DNA of 64,000 nt, taken from positions 124,001-188,000 of the forward strand of contig NZ_JAIQXT010000001.1 of assembly GCF_020177055.1 (NCBI RefSeq), in the 5' to 3' direction. A program made the position numbers and the translations under genes. Position 1 is the first letter of the stretch. Each line of letters starts with the position of its first letter. This document shows, in pieces, positions 16,367-26,623 of the stretch. Origin of the DNA: Sphingomonas sp. R647 (GTDB taxonomy: Bacteria > Pseudomonadota > Alphaproteobacteria > Sphingomonadales > Sphingomonadaceae). The notes beneath the pieces were generated by a model, which made no database searches, was not told the origin of the DNA, and worked only from the letters and a program-made list of their open reading frames with translations.

Positions 16367-16706
16367 CAGGTAAACCGGTCCTGGACGGGCCCGGCAGCAT
16401 GCGCGACTTGAGCGGTGAGAATTTACCACGGAAACTTGTACACTACACGGGCCAGTCAGCTTTCCACCCAGCTACAGTCATCGAGCGTTCTGCGGGGGCT
16501 ATCTGAAAGCCGACCTGCGACTTTCCCGCATTTCTGGCGAGGACCTGTCATTCAGCAACCGGTCCAAAAGCTGCCGCGCTGTGGTGGTTATCAGTTCAAG
16601 ACCCGAAAAAAATGCTCAAATCGGCCAGTTGAATTAGTCTGTCGCCGTCGTTTCATCTGTAGTTCGTTACGCAACTGGCGCGCACCCCCGGCGGTGGATG
16701 ACCGGT
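16367..16706. other. 340-base gap, no gene seen
   Basis: Lies between the lipoprotein gene and the end of the M16 peptidase gene. It is somewhat richer in A and T than its surroundings. No reading frame resembles a known family, and no strong hairpin with a T-tract was found. Confidence 0.5.
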
Positions 16707-19472
16707 TCAGCGCAGCCTTTTGCCGTCAGAATCCCAGACTTCGACTGGCCCGAGGTTGAGGGCGCGAACCCCAGTCTCGATCTTCGAGAGGTCTCCGACG
16801 ACGACCCATGTCATCGCATCGGGGTTCAGCATTTTTGCAGTGTCCGCCAACGTCTCCGGCGTCAGCGCGGTGTAGCGCTGGGGCAGGGTGGTCAGCCAGT
16901 CATAGGGCCGATTGTACTGGTCGACCCAGCGCAGATAGCCGACCATCGCATTGTTCGTTTCGAACTGGTCGGGTAGCGTCAGCACCTGGCCGCGCACAAA
17001 CAGGTTGAGCTCCTGCGCAGTCGCCGGTCGCGTGCCGGTGATAGCCTGCAATTCCTTGGCGATCTCCGACAATGCAGGCGCGGTCTGGTCCGTCTGCACG
17101 CTGGTATTGACGGTAAAGGTTTGCGGGCCGACCCCGCCGCCAATCCCGCTGCCTGCGCCATAGGTCCAGCCCTTGTCCTCCCGCAGGTTCATGTTGAGCC
17201 GCGCGGTGAAGCCGCCTCCCAGCACCCCGTTCAATGCCTCCAGATCGAAATTGGCGGGATCGAGACCGTTGGGCATGATCTGCCCGACGCGGATCACCGA
17301 CTGGATCGCACCGGGCTTGTCGACCAGCACAACGCGCGGGGCGGTCTGCGCGGGCAGCGGGACGAGTGTCTTGCTGCCCTTGGCCGATGCATGCGCTTTC
17401 CAGGTACCGATGTGCCGTTCCAGCGTCGCGACCAGCGTGTCGAAGTCGACATCGCCCGAAGCGTAGATCGTGCCGTTGTCAGGACGGATCCAGCGGTCGT
17501 GAAAGGCGGTGAGATCCGCGCGGCTGTACGACGCGATCGTGTCGGCACGACCGGCAAGGCGGATGCCATAGGCATGGTCAGGACCGTACATCGCATATCG
17601 GTAGATGTTCGCAGCAATGCTGCCGGGGTCGGCCTTGGCCTGTTGAAGCCCGTTGAGCGCGTTCTGTCGGTCGCGTTCGAGGTCGGTGTCGCGAAAGCCT
17701 GGGCTTGCGATCATGTCGGCCCATAGGGAGATGGTTTCGTCGAGCGCGGGAACCAGCGCCGAGGCTGCGAAATTGCTCGTATCCGAATCGCCATGGGCAT
17801 AGATCCGCGCGCCCAGCATTTCGCTGCGCTCGGCGAACTGACTGCCTGTCAGCGCCTGCGTGCCGTCGCCCATCACATCGAGCGTGAAGCCCTGCAACCC
17901 CGGCTTGGCGGTCAGATCGGCAGCACCGCCCGCGTCGAAGGTCGCGACCAGCTCGACCGTCGGCGTGCCCTTTTTGTGCGAGAAGACGACGCGCATGCCA
18001 TTGGAGAGCCTGGCCTCGCGCCGCTCTGGCAGGGTGAAGGAGGTCATGTCGGCGAGCGCAGGCAGCTTGCTGCGATCGGCGCCGTCGGCGATCGAGCGAT
18101 ACTGGCCGAACGGCTCGACCGTCAGCCGGTGATTAGGCCGCGTGACCCACTCCTGCGCCGCGCCCTGCACCCTGGCGGCGGTCAGCGCGGCAAACTCCGC
18201 TTCCGAGGCGGCGTAGCGACCGGGATCGTTGTTGAAGATCATTCCGCCCGACAGCATCATGGCGCGGATGAACAATGACTCGCGTGAGCGGACATTGTCG
18301 CCATAGGCGATCATCTTGTAGCGCTTGAGTTCCGCCGGGGTCGGACCCTTTGCAATGAAGTGGTCGAGCTCGCGCTGGAGCGCAGCCTCGGCTTCGGCGC
18401 GATCGACGCCGGGCTTCAGCCGCATGTCGATCGTGAACATGCCGGCAATCGCCGCACCCTGATAATTGACGTCCACATTGGTGGCATAGGGATGGTCGAT
18501 CACCAGCGCCTGATTGAGCCGCGACAACCGTCCGCGCCCCAGCACCATTGCTGCCATGCGCAGCGCGGCGCTTTCCGGCGCGTCATTGCCCGGAACTGCC
18601 CAGGTCCATGACAACGCGGTTTGGGGGACATTGTCCTGTACCGTTTCAGTTCGCACGCGATCGAGCGTGGGAACCCAGGCCTGGACGCGCGATACCGGGC
18701 GGCCTTCGGGCACGCTGCCGAAATATTTGGTGACCATCGCGCGCGCCTGATCGAGCGTCACATCGCCCGCGATCGTCACCACGGCGTTGGTCGCGCCATA
18801 ATAGCTGCGGAACCATTCCTTGACGTCGTCGAGCTTGGCGGCGTCAAGATCGGCCATCGATCCGATAATCGGATGGTAATAGGGGTGGTTTGCCGGGAAC
18901 AGCCCGCGTGCCCGCATTTCCGGGATCATCGAATAGGGCTGGTTTTCATAAGTGCGCTTCTCGTTCTTCACGACGCCACGCTGCTCGTCGAGCTTGGCCT
19001 GGGTCACTGCGCCGAGCAGATAGCCCATCCGGTCGCTTTCGAGCCACAACACGCGTTCAAGCCCGCCGGTGGGTACGACCTCGTAATAATAGGTCTGGTC
19101 AAGGGATGTGGCGCCGTTGACGCTGGACACGCCGATCTCCTGCAGCGGCGGCATATATTCCTCGTCATGATGTTCCGATCCGTTGAACATCAGATGCTCA
19201 AACAGATGCGCGAAGCCACTCTTGCCCGCCGGCTCGTTCATCGATCCCACGCGATACCAGACGGCAACCGCGACCTTCGGCACCGAATGATCCTCGTGCA
19301 CCACGACGCGCAGACCATTGGGCAGGGTGAAGGTCTGGTAGGGGATCGATGCGCTCGCCACCGGGGATACTGCTGTCACCCCGGCCTTCTGCTTCGGCAT
19401 GGTCTGCGCGGTGGCCGTCGGCATGATGAGCGCCGCCGCCGTCGAAGCGAGCAGAAACTTGGGCAAGGTCAT
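16707..19472 (-). CDS. M16 (pitrilysin/insulinase) family zinc peptidase, exported
   Basis: 921 residues from ATG 19472, which begins a clean signal peptide (MTLPKFLLASTAAALIMPTA). The inverted zinc motif HLFEH gives ligands His89 and His93 with catalytic Glu92; a distal acidic helix (QRGVVKNEKRTYENQPY) supplies the further ligand. A second, inactive M16 half follows in the C-terminal part (GVLGGGFTARLNMNLREDKGW), so this is the fused two-domain form, acting in the periplasm on small peptides. It is the last gene of the ECF sigma / FecR / TonB receptor series and probably degrades the peptide imported by that receptor (inference). The longer frame to 19538 adds residues ahead of the signal peptide and is unlikely. 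Confidence 0.9.
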   Translation of the reverse strand: MTLPKFLLASTAAALIMPTATAQTMPKQKAGVTAVSPVASASIPYQTFTLPNGLRVVVHEDHSVPKVAVAVWYRVGSMNEPAGKSGFAHLFEHLMFNGSEHHDEEYMPPLQEIGVSSVNGATSLDQTYYYEVVPTGGLERVLWLESDRMGYLLGAVTQAKLDEQRGVVKNEKRTYENQPYSMIPEMRARGLFPANHPYYHPIIGSMADLDAAKLDDVKEWFRSYYGATNAVVTIAGDVTLDQARAMVTKYFGSVPEGRPVSRVQAWVPTLDRVRTETVQDNVPQTALSWTWAVPGNDAPESAALRMAAMVLGRGRLSRLNQALVIDHPYATNVDVNYQGAAIAGMFTIDMRLKPGVDRAEAEAALQRELDHFIAKGPTPAELKRYKMIAYGDNVRSRESLFIRAMMLSGGMIFNNDPGRYAASEAEFAALTAARVQGAAQEWVTRPNHRLTVEPFGQYRSIADGADRSKLPALADMTSFTLPERREARLSNGMRVVFSHKKGTPTVELVATFDAGGAADLTAKPGLQGFTLDVMGDGTQALTGSQFAERSEMLGARIYAHGDSDTSNFAASALVPALDETISLWADMIASPGFRDTDLERDRQNALNGLQQAKADPGSIAANIYRYAMYGPDHAYGIRLAGRADTIASYSRADLTAFHDRWIRPDNGTIYASGDVDFDTLVATLERHIGTWKAHASAKGSKTLVPLPAQTAPRVVLVDKPGAIQSVIRVGQIMPNGLDPANFDLEALNGVLGGGFTARLNMNLREDKGWTYGAGSGIGGGVGPQTFTVNTSVQTDQTAPALSEIAKELQAITGTRPATAQELNLFVRGQVLTLPDQFETNNAMVGYLRWVDQYNRPYDWLTTLPQRYTALTPETLADTAKMLNPDAMTWVVVGDLSKIETGVRALNLGPVEVWDSDGKRLR

Positions 19473-19544
19473 GTTGGAGAACTTTCCAGAACAGGACCGG
19501 CCGACGCGCCATCGCTGCGCCGGCCGGTCGGACATCAAGGACGA

Positions 19545-22500
19545 TCAGAAATTGGCAGAAGCGCCGATCTTGAAACCGCGGCCACCAAGATAGGTGGCCT
19601 GAGTGAACACCTTGGGCGACCCGCGCTCGCCGCCGAATGTCTGCTCGACATCGGGGTCGCGCGTCCCGTTGAGGAGATCGGTGCCCTCGATATAGATCCG
19701 GAACTTCCCGAATTTCGGGCGGAGATAATATTCAGCGCGCAGGTCCAGCGTCTGCACCCCTTCGTTATAGACGCTGAGCGCACGGGGGCGGAACTGGGCA
19801 AGCGAGCGCGACTGGAAGCCATAGGTCAGCGTCGCGTCGATATCATATTTGTTGTAGGTCAGCGCCGCCGTACCCGAATGCCTGGGCTGCTGAGTATAGG
19901 CGAGGCCCGGAAACTCGAAGACGTGATCGGGATCGGGATCGTAGTTCCATTTATACCGGTCGGTTCGCGAGCTGTGCGTGTAGGTATAGTTCAGAAAGAC
20001 GCCAAAGCCGCTCAAGATCCCCGGCAAGAAGTCCAGACGCCGCTCGGCCTGCGCTTCGATCCCCCACAATGTCGCGGGAGCGTCGCTGTTCGCCGGCGTG
20101 CCACCGGTGACAAAGACCGCCCCGGGATTGGCGGGGTCGAAATAGGGTGCTCCCTGAAAATAGGGATGATCAGGAAGCGTGACCGCTTCGAGTGCCGCCG
20201 GGCCATTGGTGATGTTGGTCTGCAGCAGATTGTTGGTCCGCTTGTAAAAACCGCTCAGTTTGAAGATCCCGATCCCAGAATAATATTCGGCGCTGAGGTC
20301 GAAATTATGGGTGATTGCAGGCTTCAGGTCGGGGTTGCCGCTGTTGATCTGCAGGATCGGCTTGACGCCTTCGGGTCCTGGTATCGGGAAGTTGATGAAG
20401 GCGATCCGCGTCTCGCTCGAAAGCTGGCCGATCGAGGGACGCGCGACCGACAGGAAATAGCCACCGCGGAAGATCAGGTCGTCGCTCTCGCGATAATTGA
20501 ACAGGATACGGGGGAGAAAATCCTCTGCCACCGCGCTGTTTGTCACAAGCTTTGAGAATTGCGCCTGAAAATCGGTGTCGTTGCCAATCATCCCGTTCAG
20601 CATCGGGCCGATATAGCTTGGAAAATTGAGATTGGTCGCGGCCAGCTTCGTGCGATTGTAGCGAACGCCGCCGATCACCTCCAGCTTGCCGAACTGCAGC
20701 TTGCTCTGCAGATATGCAGCAAAGTTGGTTTCCTTTGTGTTCTCCTCGTCCTGGCCAGGGATCGGAGCGATCGGGCTGAGCGTCAGACCGGTCGTATTGG
20801 CCAGTGTCGTGATGTTCGCAACGAAGTTGCGCAGTGATGCTTCGCTGATCACCGTCAGGCCCGGATTGCGAATTCCGATGCGCGTCAGATCCGACGGCGC
20901 GAACTCCAGGCCAACAGACTCCGCCGGCACATTGCCCCCGATTTGCGTCCGCCTGACATCGCTCTGGAACGACGTCCGCTCGTAATAAGCGCCAAGTTCG
21001 ACATAGGAAAGCGGGCCGGCATTTGCGTCCCAGCGGACGCTGCCGCTCGCGGTGTAGCGGTCGTTGCTACCCATCGCGTCGTCGATCTGGCCGCTGGCGT
21101 TGTCGATCGTGAAGTTGCTGGGATCGTTGATCAACGCCCAGCCGGCCGCGCTCAACAGCGGCAAGGGGATGCCGCTGCCCGCGCGCGGCGCGAACCCGGT
21201 GACGATCCGGCCGGTCAACGGGTCGACCGCCTCGGGCAGGAACAGCGCCGCGCTCGCATCGCTGTCCGCCATGCGCAACTCGGTCGTAAAGCTGCGCGGG
21301 CTCCGTTCGGTTCCCCTGGCATAGCCGGCCAGATACTTGATCTCGATCGCACCGAGCCGCGTCTTGCCGTTCAGGCTGTAGGTGTCAGTGACCTTTTTGG
21401 AGTCCGGATTGTACGAATAGGTCTGCGACCGGAAAATGCCCTGGTTGCCGGGCGTGAGGTCGAGGTTCAATTCGGCGTTCGGGGAGCCGCCCGGGATAAC
21501 CGAATATTCAGCGGCCGTGGCAAAGGTGTCAGTGAGCGAGAAGAAGCTGTTGATCGATTCCGAGTGCTGGGCATCGAACTTCAGGTTGGTGTGGTCGCCA
21601 AGGCGCCATTCGGCCGAGAGCGTCGCCGCGAACACTTCATTCTCATTATGATAGAATTTCGTCGCCAGGCCGCTGGGATAATATTGGTCGGATCCCGCAA
21701 CGAATGGGAAGTCGAGCAGGGGGTCGACCGCTTCCTCCGTCAGCGCAGGGACGCCGCCGGGACCGACCGGCAGATAACGCCCGAAGTTCATCCGACCGCC
21801 ATTGCTACCCGCATCATACGCGATCGAGCGCGTATTGTGACGCCGATATTGTCCTGAGGCGCTGATGCCGAAATTGTCGGTCAACCTGGCCGACACCGTT
21901 CCCGAGGCGAGAAAGTCCGTGCCGAAATCCTGCGGGATGCCGCCGCCTTCGACCAGGAGGTTCGCATAGCGCTTGGGGCGATCCAGTGGTGACATCGTCT
22001 CGATCTCGATCAGGCCACCGGTGCCTGAGCTGTCCTGGCTAGGCATCAGCGACTTGTGGATGGTGATGCGACTGACTGAATCTGCGAGCAGGTTGGACAG
22101 GTCGGCCGAACGCCCTACGCCGTTGCCGACCGGGAGATTGAGCCCGTTGAGCTTCACTGCGTTCATGTCCGGCTCCATGCCGCGGACGATCACGTTCGTG
22201 CCGTCGCCCGTCACGGTGTTGCGCTCGAACGAGATGCCGGGTGCGCGTCGCAGTGCCTCGGAAAAGGTGGTTCCGGTGAAATTGCCGAGATCGTCAGCCG
22301 AGATCACATCGGCGCTGTTCTCTGCTGTCCGCTGGATGTTGAGCGCGGTGGCGCGTGCGCTGCGCGATCCGTAGATTACGATCGGCGCATCGCTATCGTC
22401 GACTGCCTCGGCGAGCGCGAGCGTAAGCTGGGCGCGATCACCGCCAGTCACGGTTACGGTGCGGGTCAGGGGGGCATAGCCCAGATAGGTGATTTCCAAT

Positions 22501-22979
22501 GTGTAGGAGCCGGCGCGGATCGCCGGGAACCGGAAATTGCCAAAATCGTCGACGCGGGTCGTCTCACCGGTCTCGACGATCCGGACCAGGGCGCCAGTGA
22601 TGGGCGAGGTGCCGTCGGGCCCGGTGACATGGCCACTAAGGGCGCCGTCGCCCGCTTGCGCCGCCCGTGCCGGTGCAGGCGCGGCGGCAACGACAAAGGA
22701 ACCGCCACCGGTGACGGTCAGCGACAGGCCGGTACCGCTGATCAGCGCCTCATAGGCGGACCGTGCGGTATGGGCTCCGCGCAGTGCCACTGCCTTGTGA
22801 TTGCGCACCGCATCGCCCGAAAAGACGATGTTCGTATTGGTGCGCGCCGCGACTGCGCGCAACGAGATCTCGAGCGACTGGGCTGGAAGGTCGAAATTGT
22901 AACGGGCCTGCGCCTGAGCGACGGGAATGGTCAGCGCGCTCGTGGCCACGGCAAGCACGGCGATAGTCAGTTTGGACAC
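19545..22979 (-). CDS. TonB-dependent receptor with STN and carboxypeptidase-like domains
   Basis: 1144 residues from GTG 22979, which follows GGGGGGAA at a good distance; a TTG at 22997 is possible. After the signal peptide (cleavage near AQA) comes an STN signalling domain (about 28-100, YNFDLPAQSLEISLRAVA), a carboxypeptidase regulatory-like beta-sandwich (about 120-195), the plug (RRAPGISFERNTVTGDGTN, VRGMEPDMNAV) and a large barrel ending in GASANF. STN domains talk to FecR-type anti-sigma factors, and a FecI/FecR pair lies just upstream on the same strand. The ligand is probably a peptide or glycoconjugate, judged from the M16 peptidase downstream (inference). Confidence 0.92.
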   Translation of the reverse strand: MSKLTIAVLAVATSALTIPVAQAQARYNFDLPAQSLEISLRAVAARTNTNIVFSGDAVRNHKAVALRGAHTARSAYEALISGTGLSLTVTGGGSFVVAAAPAPARAAQAGDGALSGHVTGPDGTSPITGALVRIVETGETTRVDDFGNFRFPAIRAGSYTLEITYLGYAPLTRTVTVTGGDRAQLTLALAEAVDDSDAPIVIYGSRSARATALNIQRTAENSADVISADDLGNFTGTTFSEALRRAPGISFERNTVTGDGTNVIVRGMEPDMNAVKLNGLNLPVGNGVGRSADLSNLLADSVSRITIHKSLMPSQDSSGTGGLIEIETMSPLDRPKRYANLLVEGGGIPQDFGTDFLASGTVSARLTDNFGISASGQYRRHNTRSIAYDAGSNGGRMNFGRYLPVGPGGVPALTEEAVDPLLDFPFVAGSDQYYPSGLATKFYHNENEVFAATLSAEWRLGDHTNLKFDAQHSESINSFFSLTDTFATAAEYSVIPGGSPNAELNLDLTPGNQGIFRSQTYSYNPDSKKVTDTYSLNGKTRLGAIEIKYLAGYARGTERSPRSFTTELRMADSDASAALFLPEAVDPLTGRIVTGFAPRAGSGIPLPLLSAAGWALINDPSNFTIDNASGQIDDAMGSNDRYTASGSVRWDANAGPLSYVELGAYYERTSFQSDVRRTQIGGNVPAESVGLEFAPSDLTRIGIRNPGLTVISEASLRNFVANITTLANTTGLTLSPIAPIPGQDEENTKETNFAAYLQSKLQFGKLEVIGGVRYNRTKLAATNLNFPSYIGPMLNGMIGNDTDFQAQFSKLVTNSAVAEDFLPRILFNYRESDDLIFRGGYFLSVARPSIGQLSSETRIAFINFPIPGPEGVKPILQINSGNPDLKPAITHNFDLSAEYYSGIGIFKLSGFYKRTNNLLQTNITNGPAALEAVTLPDHPYFQGAPYFDPANPGAVFVTGGTPANSDAPATLWGIEAQAERRLDFLPGILSGFGVFLNYTYTHSSRTDRYKWNYDPDPDHVFEFPGLAYTQQPRHSGTAALTYNKYDIDATLTYGFQSRSLAQFRPRALSVYNEGVQTLDLRAEYYLRPKFGKFRIYIEGTDLLNGTRDPDVEQTFGGERGSPKVFTQATYLGGRGFKIGASANF

Positions 22980-23090
22980 CTGCAAAATTCCCCCCAATCC
23001 GGAGCGACCCCCATGATGCTCCGATCAGGTAGACGATGCTGCAGCGCAAAACCGACATCGCATCGTTATAAAAATGCAATGTCGGCCAGT

Positions 23091-24065
23091 TCAGGGTACG
23101 ATTTGTAGCGTTTCGCCCTCTTTCCGGACATGAAGTCCATGGAGCGCTGCCATTGCCTCGGCGAAATCGCGCGTCTCGTTGGTGGCGAAAACGCCGGAGA
23201 TGGGAAGTGCCGCCAACCTTGGGTCCGTGACCTCGAGCTTTGCACCACCATAGCGATTGAGCTCGGCAACCGCCTCGACCATCGGCGTATCGCGGAAAAT
23301 CGCCTGCCCGCGCCGCCACGCTGTGGCGACTTCTGCAGATTCGGTGTCGATGACGGGCTGTCTCGCTCCCGATGCAGTGAACCGCTCGCCCGGCGCGAGG
23401 ATCGCGCTCGCTTTTGCCGCCGTGCCGGTCCGGGGCGACAATTCCGTAACCGAAACCTTGCCGTCAATCAGCGTGACGGTGACTAAATCCCCCTCGCGTC
23501 GGACGAGGAACACCGTTCCAAGCGCGCGCACCTGCTTGTCGCCTGCCGTGACGATGAAAGGCCGCGCGGCGTTATGAGCAACTTCGAACATTGCCTCGCC
23601 ATGGTCGAGGCGGATGGTGCGCGTTCCCGGCGTGAATTCGATGTCGACCCGGCTATTGGTATTGAGCGCAATGCGGCTGCCGTCCTCCAGCACCGCGACC
23701 TTCTGCTCGCCGACTGCGGTCGCATAGCCTTGCTCGGGGGCGAGCGACATCCAGATCGTGCCGATGCCGAACGCAACCAGCACCGACGCTGCGAGCGCCA
23801 GCGCCGAACGGCGCGTCAGCGACCGCCGGGCCGGGCCTTCCGGCGCGCGCGCGTGCATGCTGCGTTCTGCGTCCATGCACTGCACCGCGCCCGGCAGCAT
23901 CGTCCATATTTCGGTTGCACGCTCAAAGGCAGCGCAATGTGCCGGATCGGCCTCGAGCCAGGCGTGTAGTCCGCGCTCGATACCGTTGGTCCGCTCGCCT
24001 TGGAGACGCGCAACCCACGCCGCAGCTTCAGCGTCGATCGACGCGGGGTGGATTTTTCCGCTCAC
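23091..24065 (-). CDS. FecR-type transmembrane anti-sigma regulator
   Basis: 324 residues. An N-terminal cytoplasmic DUF4880 domain (AAAWVARLQGERTNGIERGL, ADPAHCAAFERATEIW), one membrane helix at about 85-105 (LALAASVLVAFGIGTIW), the periplasmic FecR domain (VAVLEDGSRIALNTNS, LDHGEAMFEVAHN) and a C-terminal STN-like DUF4974 part (LPISGVFATNETRDFAEAMAA). It holds the FecI-like sigma until the TonB receptor is occupied. Its start overlaps the sigma stop by four bases (ATGA), so stoichiometric synthesis is likely. Confidence 0.93.
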   Translation of the reverse strand: MSGKIHPASIDAEAAAWVARLQGERTNGIERGLHAWLEADPAHCAAFERATEIWTMLPGAVQCMDAERSMHARAPEGPARRSLTRRSALALAASVLVAFGIGTIWMSLAPEQGYATAVGEQKVAVLEDGSRIALNTNSRVDIEFTPGTRTIRLDHGEAMFEVAHNAARPFIVTAGDKQVRALGTVFLVRREGDLVTVTLIDGKVSVTELSPRTGTAAKASAILAPGERFTASGARQPVIDTESAEVATAWRRGQAIFRDTPMVEAVAELNRYGGAKLEVTDPRLAALPISGVFATNETRDFAEAMAALHGLHVRKEGETLQIVP

Positions 24066-24538
24066 CAGCTCGCCATCCAGTCCATCAATTGCAGCGTAGC
24101 GCGAGCGACCTGTTTCTCCACGGCGGCCACGCTCATCTGCTCTGCCCTGGCGATATCGGCATAGCTCATATTGTCCAGCCGCCGGCTCAGCAGAATGCGG
24201 CGCGTGCGTTCAGGAAGCCGTTCCAGCCCGCGCGCAACATGACGCAGCCGCGCCTGCTCCTCGACGATCTCCGCCGGACCGGGCGCGCTGTCTGCGATAG
24301 CGTGGAGATCGTCGCGATGCGCAAAGGGCGCGCGCGCATTACGGCGATGGCGGTCGATCGACAGGTTGACCGCGGCAGTGATCAGCAGCGCTTCCTGCGA
24401 GCGCCCGACAGTCGTTTGCTGATACTGCTCCACCTTGAGAAATGCGTCTTGAACCAATTCGTCGGCGTCCTGATCTGAGATGCCCTGCCGCAGCACGGCG
24501 CGCCGGGCCTTTGCCATCATCTCTGCCAATGTCGGCAT
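24062..24538 (-). CDS. FecI-like ECF sigma factor
   Basis: 158 residues with region 2 (DADELVQDAFLKVEQY) and region 4 (RLPERTRRILLSRRLDNMSYADIARAEQMSVAAVEKQV). It is first in a same-strand series with FecR, TonB receptor and M16 peptidase, and should direct RNA polymerase to the receptor promoter when the receptor signals. The gap between fecR and the receptor (22980-23090) is where its target promoter would be expected; no consensus could be assigned by eye. Confidence 0.92.
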   Translation of the reverse strand: MPTLAEMMAKARRAVLRQGISDQDADELVQDAFLKVEQYQQTTVGRSQEALLITAAVNLSIDRHRRNARAPFAHRDDLHAIADSAPGPAEIVEEQARLRHVARGLERLPERTRRILLSRRLDNMSYADIARAEQMSVAAVEKQVARATLQLMDWMASW

Positions 24539-25081
24539 CGACCAGACGCCCTCAGCTACTCAGACGACCGAGCAGGCGAAATCCGACATCCTGTATCGCG
24601 GTAGCGGGTAATGACTCGAACACACCGACATAGTGACGTCGCTTGAACAGGATGCAAGCGGGCATCCCGCCTGACGGGTCGCGCGCGATGGTCGTCAAAC
24701 TGGTGTTTGGCGTGGCGCTTGGCGCTTCTTGTGGTCATAGTTGGCTAGCGGGTATGCCGTGGCAGCCTCCAGGCTCACGGCAGCGAACCACCTGGTTTCG
24801 GTCATTGCGCACCTGAGCCGCCTCGCCAATTGCGGCCCGACCGCAAACGCCCCCGCGTTGGTCGTTCGTTCGATCGTGCCCCGATCCCAATAATTACCGT
24901 TCAATCGCGCTGCATAGGATCCTGCTCGTCTATAATGAAAATCGCCCACATTTGGGCGCCGGAAAAAAGCAGGTATCGGCACCGGTATCCATAATAGACC
25001 AGGTTGCGACGTCGGGTGTGATGATGTGTCTAGAGCGATGCGCCACTGTCAGTTCCATTCTCCTGCCGTCGGAGAACATCC
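24539..25081. other. 543-base divergent gap, no gene seen
   Basis: Between the ECF sigma gene and the HD-GYP gene, which are divergent. A 95-codon minus-strand frame at 24695-24982 has no family resemblance and no Shine-Dalgarno was assigned. Promoters for both neighbours must lie here. Confidence 0.45.
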
Positions 25082-26284
25082 TTGCTTAAATCAATCAGGT
25101 CGGAGCAGGCTGTCCTTGGGATGTACGTCCACTCATTCTCCGGCGGCTGGCTTTCACACCCCCTGTGGCGATCGCGGCTTCTGATATCGTCGGAGCGGGA
25201 CCTTGCGCGGATCCGCTCCAGCAATTGCGAGATCATCATCGATACGTCAAAGGGGCGGGATATCCCGCCGCCCCCTTCCATCCGTGCATCGGTCAGCCCT
25301 GCGCCCATGCGGGCTTCCGGGCGCTTCGGCCGGGCGGATAAGGTGCGAGCGTCCGAACTCGCGCAGCGCTCAAAAACCATCGTCGACGCGATGTTTGCCG
25401 ACTGCCGACTTGGCAAGGGTGTGCCCACCACCGAGATTCTGGCGGTTGTCGAGGACATTGCAAGCTCGCTCAACAATATGGCGGCCTTTATCAGCGTCAC
25501 GCGCCTGAAAGCGCAGGACGACCAGACTTATACGCACTCGGTTGCCGTCTGCGCCTTGATGATCAACCTGGCCCGCGAGATCGGTTGTACTGCCGAGGCC
25601 GCGCGGGACCTTGGTATGGCGGGGCTACTTCACGACATCGGCAAGTCGACAATCCCTCCGGACATCCTGCTCAAGGCCGGCCCGTTAAATGAGGCGGAGA
25701 CGATCGAGATGCGCCGACATCCGGGTCAGGGCCACGCCATTCTCTCGGCTACCACCGGGGTGCCCGCAGTGGCGCTGGACGTCTGCCTGCATCATCACGA
25801 GCGCCTTGACGGATCGGGATATCCGTTTGGCCTAAAAGGCGAGGCTATCAGCATAGCGACGCGAATGGCCAGCATCTGCGACGCCTACGATGCCATGACG
25901 TCGATCCGCCCCCATGCCGCTGGCAAATCGCCATTGGAAGCCGTCACACAGATGGAGGCGGCCGACGGACAGTTCGACCGCGCGTTGCTGTTTCACTTCA
26001 TGGGCAGCATCGGCGTCTATCCGGCGGGCAAGCTTGTCCGCATCCTGGGCGATCGGCTCGCAGTGACGTTGCCGCACAAGGGTCAAGGCATGGATCCGGT
26101 CTTTCGCACCTTTTACTCGACGGTCGAGACGCGCTTCCTCCACCACCGCGATGTGATACTGAGCGATTGCCTCGGCGAAGGGACCACGGTTATTGCCGAA
26201 GATCCCGGCAGTTGGTTCTCCGAATCTTGGCCCATGATGGCGGCGCGCATCATGGCGGGTGAACGCCCTGTCAGACCAAACTGA
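25082..26284 (+). CDS. HD-GYP cyclic-di-GMP phosphodiesterase
   Basis: 400 residues from TTG 25082, supported by GGAG about seven bases upstream. The N-terminal part (LGMYVHSFSGGWLSHPLWRS, IIIDTSKGRD) matches DUF3391, which commonly precedes HD-GYP domains. The catalytic domain carries the metal pair His184-Asp185 in HDIGK, the following PxxIL, and the HHERLDGSGYP box with the GYP signature. It should hydrolyse c-di-GMP in the cytoplasm; there are no membrane segments. It stands alone, with no operon partner. Confidence 0.92.
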   Translation: MLKSIRSEQAVLGMYVHSFSGGWLSHPLWRSRLLISSERDLARIRSSNCEIIIDTSKGRDIPPPPSIRASVSPAPMRASGRFGRADKVRASELAQRSKTIVDAMFADCRLGKGVPTTEILAVVEDIASSLNNMAAFISVTRLKAQDDQTYTHSVAVCALMINLAREIGCTAEAARDLGMAGLLHDIGKSTIPPDILLKAGPLNEAETIEMRRHPGQGHAILSATTGVPAVALDVCLHHHERLDGSGYPFGLKGEAISIATRMASICDAYDAMTSIRPHAAGKSPLEAVTQMEAADGQFDRALLFHFMGSIGVYPAGKLVRILGDRLAVTLPHKGQGMDPVFRTFYSTVETRFLHHRDVILSDCLGEGTTVIAEDPGSWFSESWPMMAARIMAGERPVRPN

Positions 26285-26623
26285 CCCCCGAATAAGGTGG
26301 CGGAGGTCCACCCAAATATGCCGTGGTTCGAAAGGCAATCGGCCGGGTCCGTTTCGCTATTGCAATGCTCGCCCGAGGCGTTCTGCCTGGCGGTGGTGAC
26401 CTGATCGCTGTTCCCGCTATCGTCGCGGAGTGATGCTGGCTTGACGTCCGCTGCTCGCCCGCCAGCCGCTAAAGGCAGTCGCTCTGCCAACCGCCCAGTT
26501 TTCGCAATTCGTGCGCTTTCATCTGCGGCCCGCCAGCGATCGGGCCGGAAGCGACTGCGTGCCCGATTGCGGTCCTCAAAGCTCTGCTCGGATTCGCCCG
26601 AGCTGCCATTGGCCTGCTACTGG
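26285..26623. other. 339-base gap between convergent genes
   Basis: No gene recognised. A small hairpin GGCAG (26474-26478), loop TCGCT, CTGCC (26484-26488) could aid termination from either side but lacks a T-tract. Confidence 0.45.

Noticed and set aside
18621-20555. Plus-strand open frame of 644 codons across two genes
   Set aside because: It spans the antisense of the M16 peptidase start and the TonB receptor end; no domain is visible and both sense genes are well supported.
24695-24982. 95-codon minus-strand frame in the sigma/HD-GYP gap
   Set aside because: Composition is not clearly coding, no domain, and the promoter of two divergent genes is expected here.
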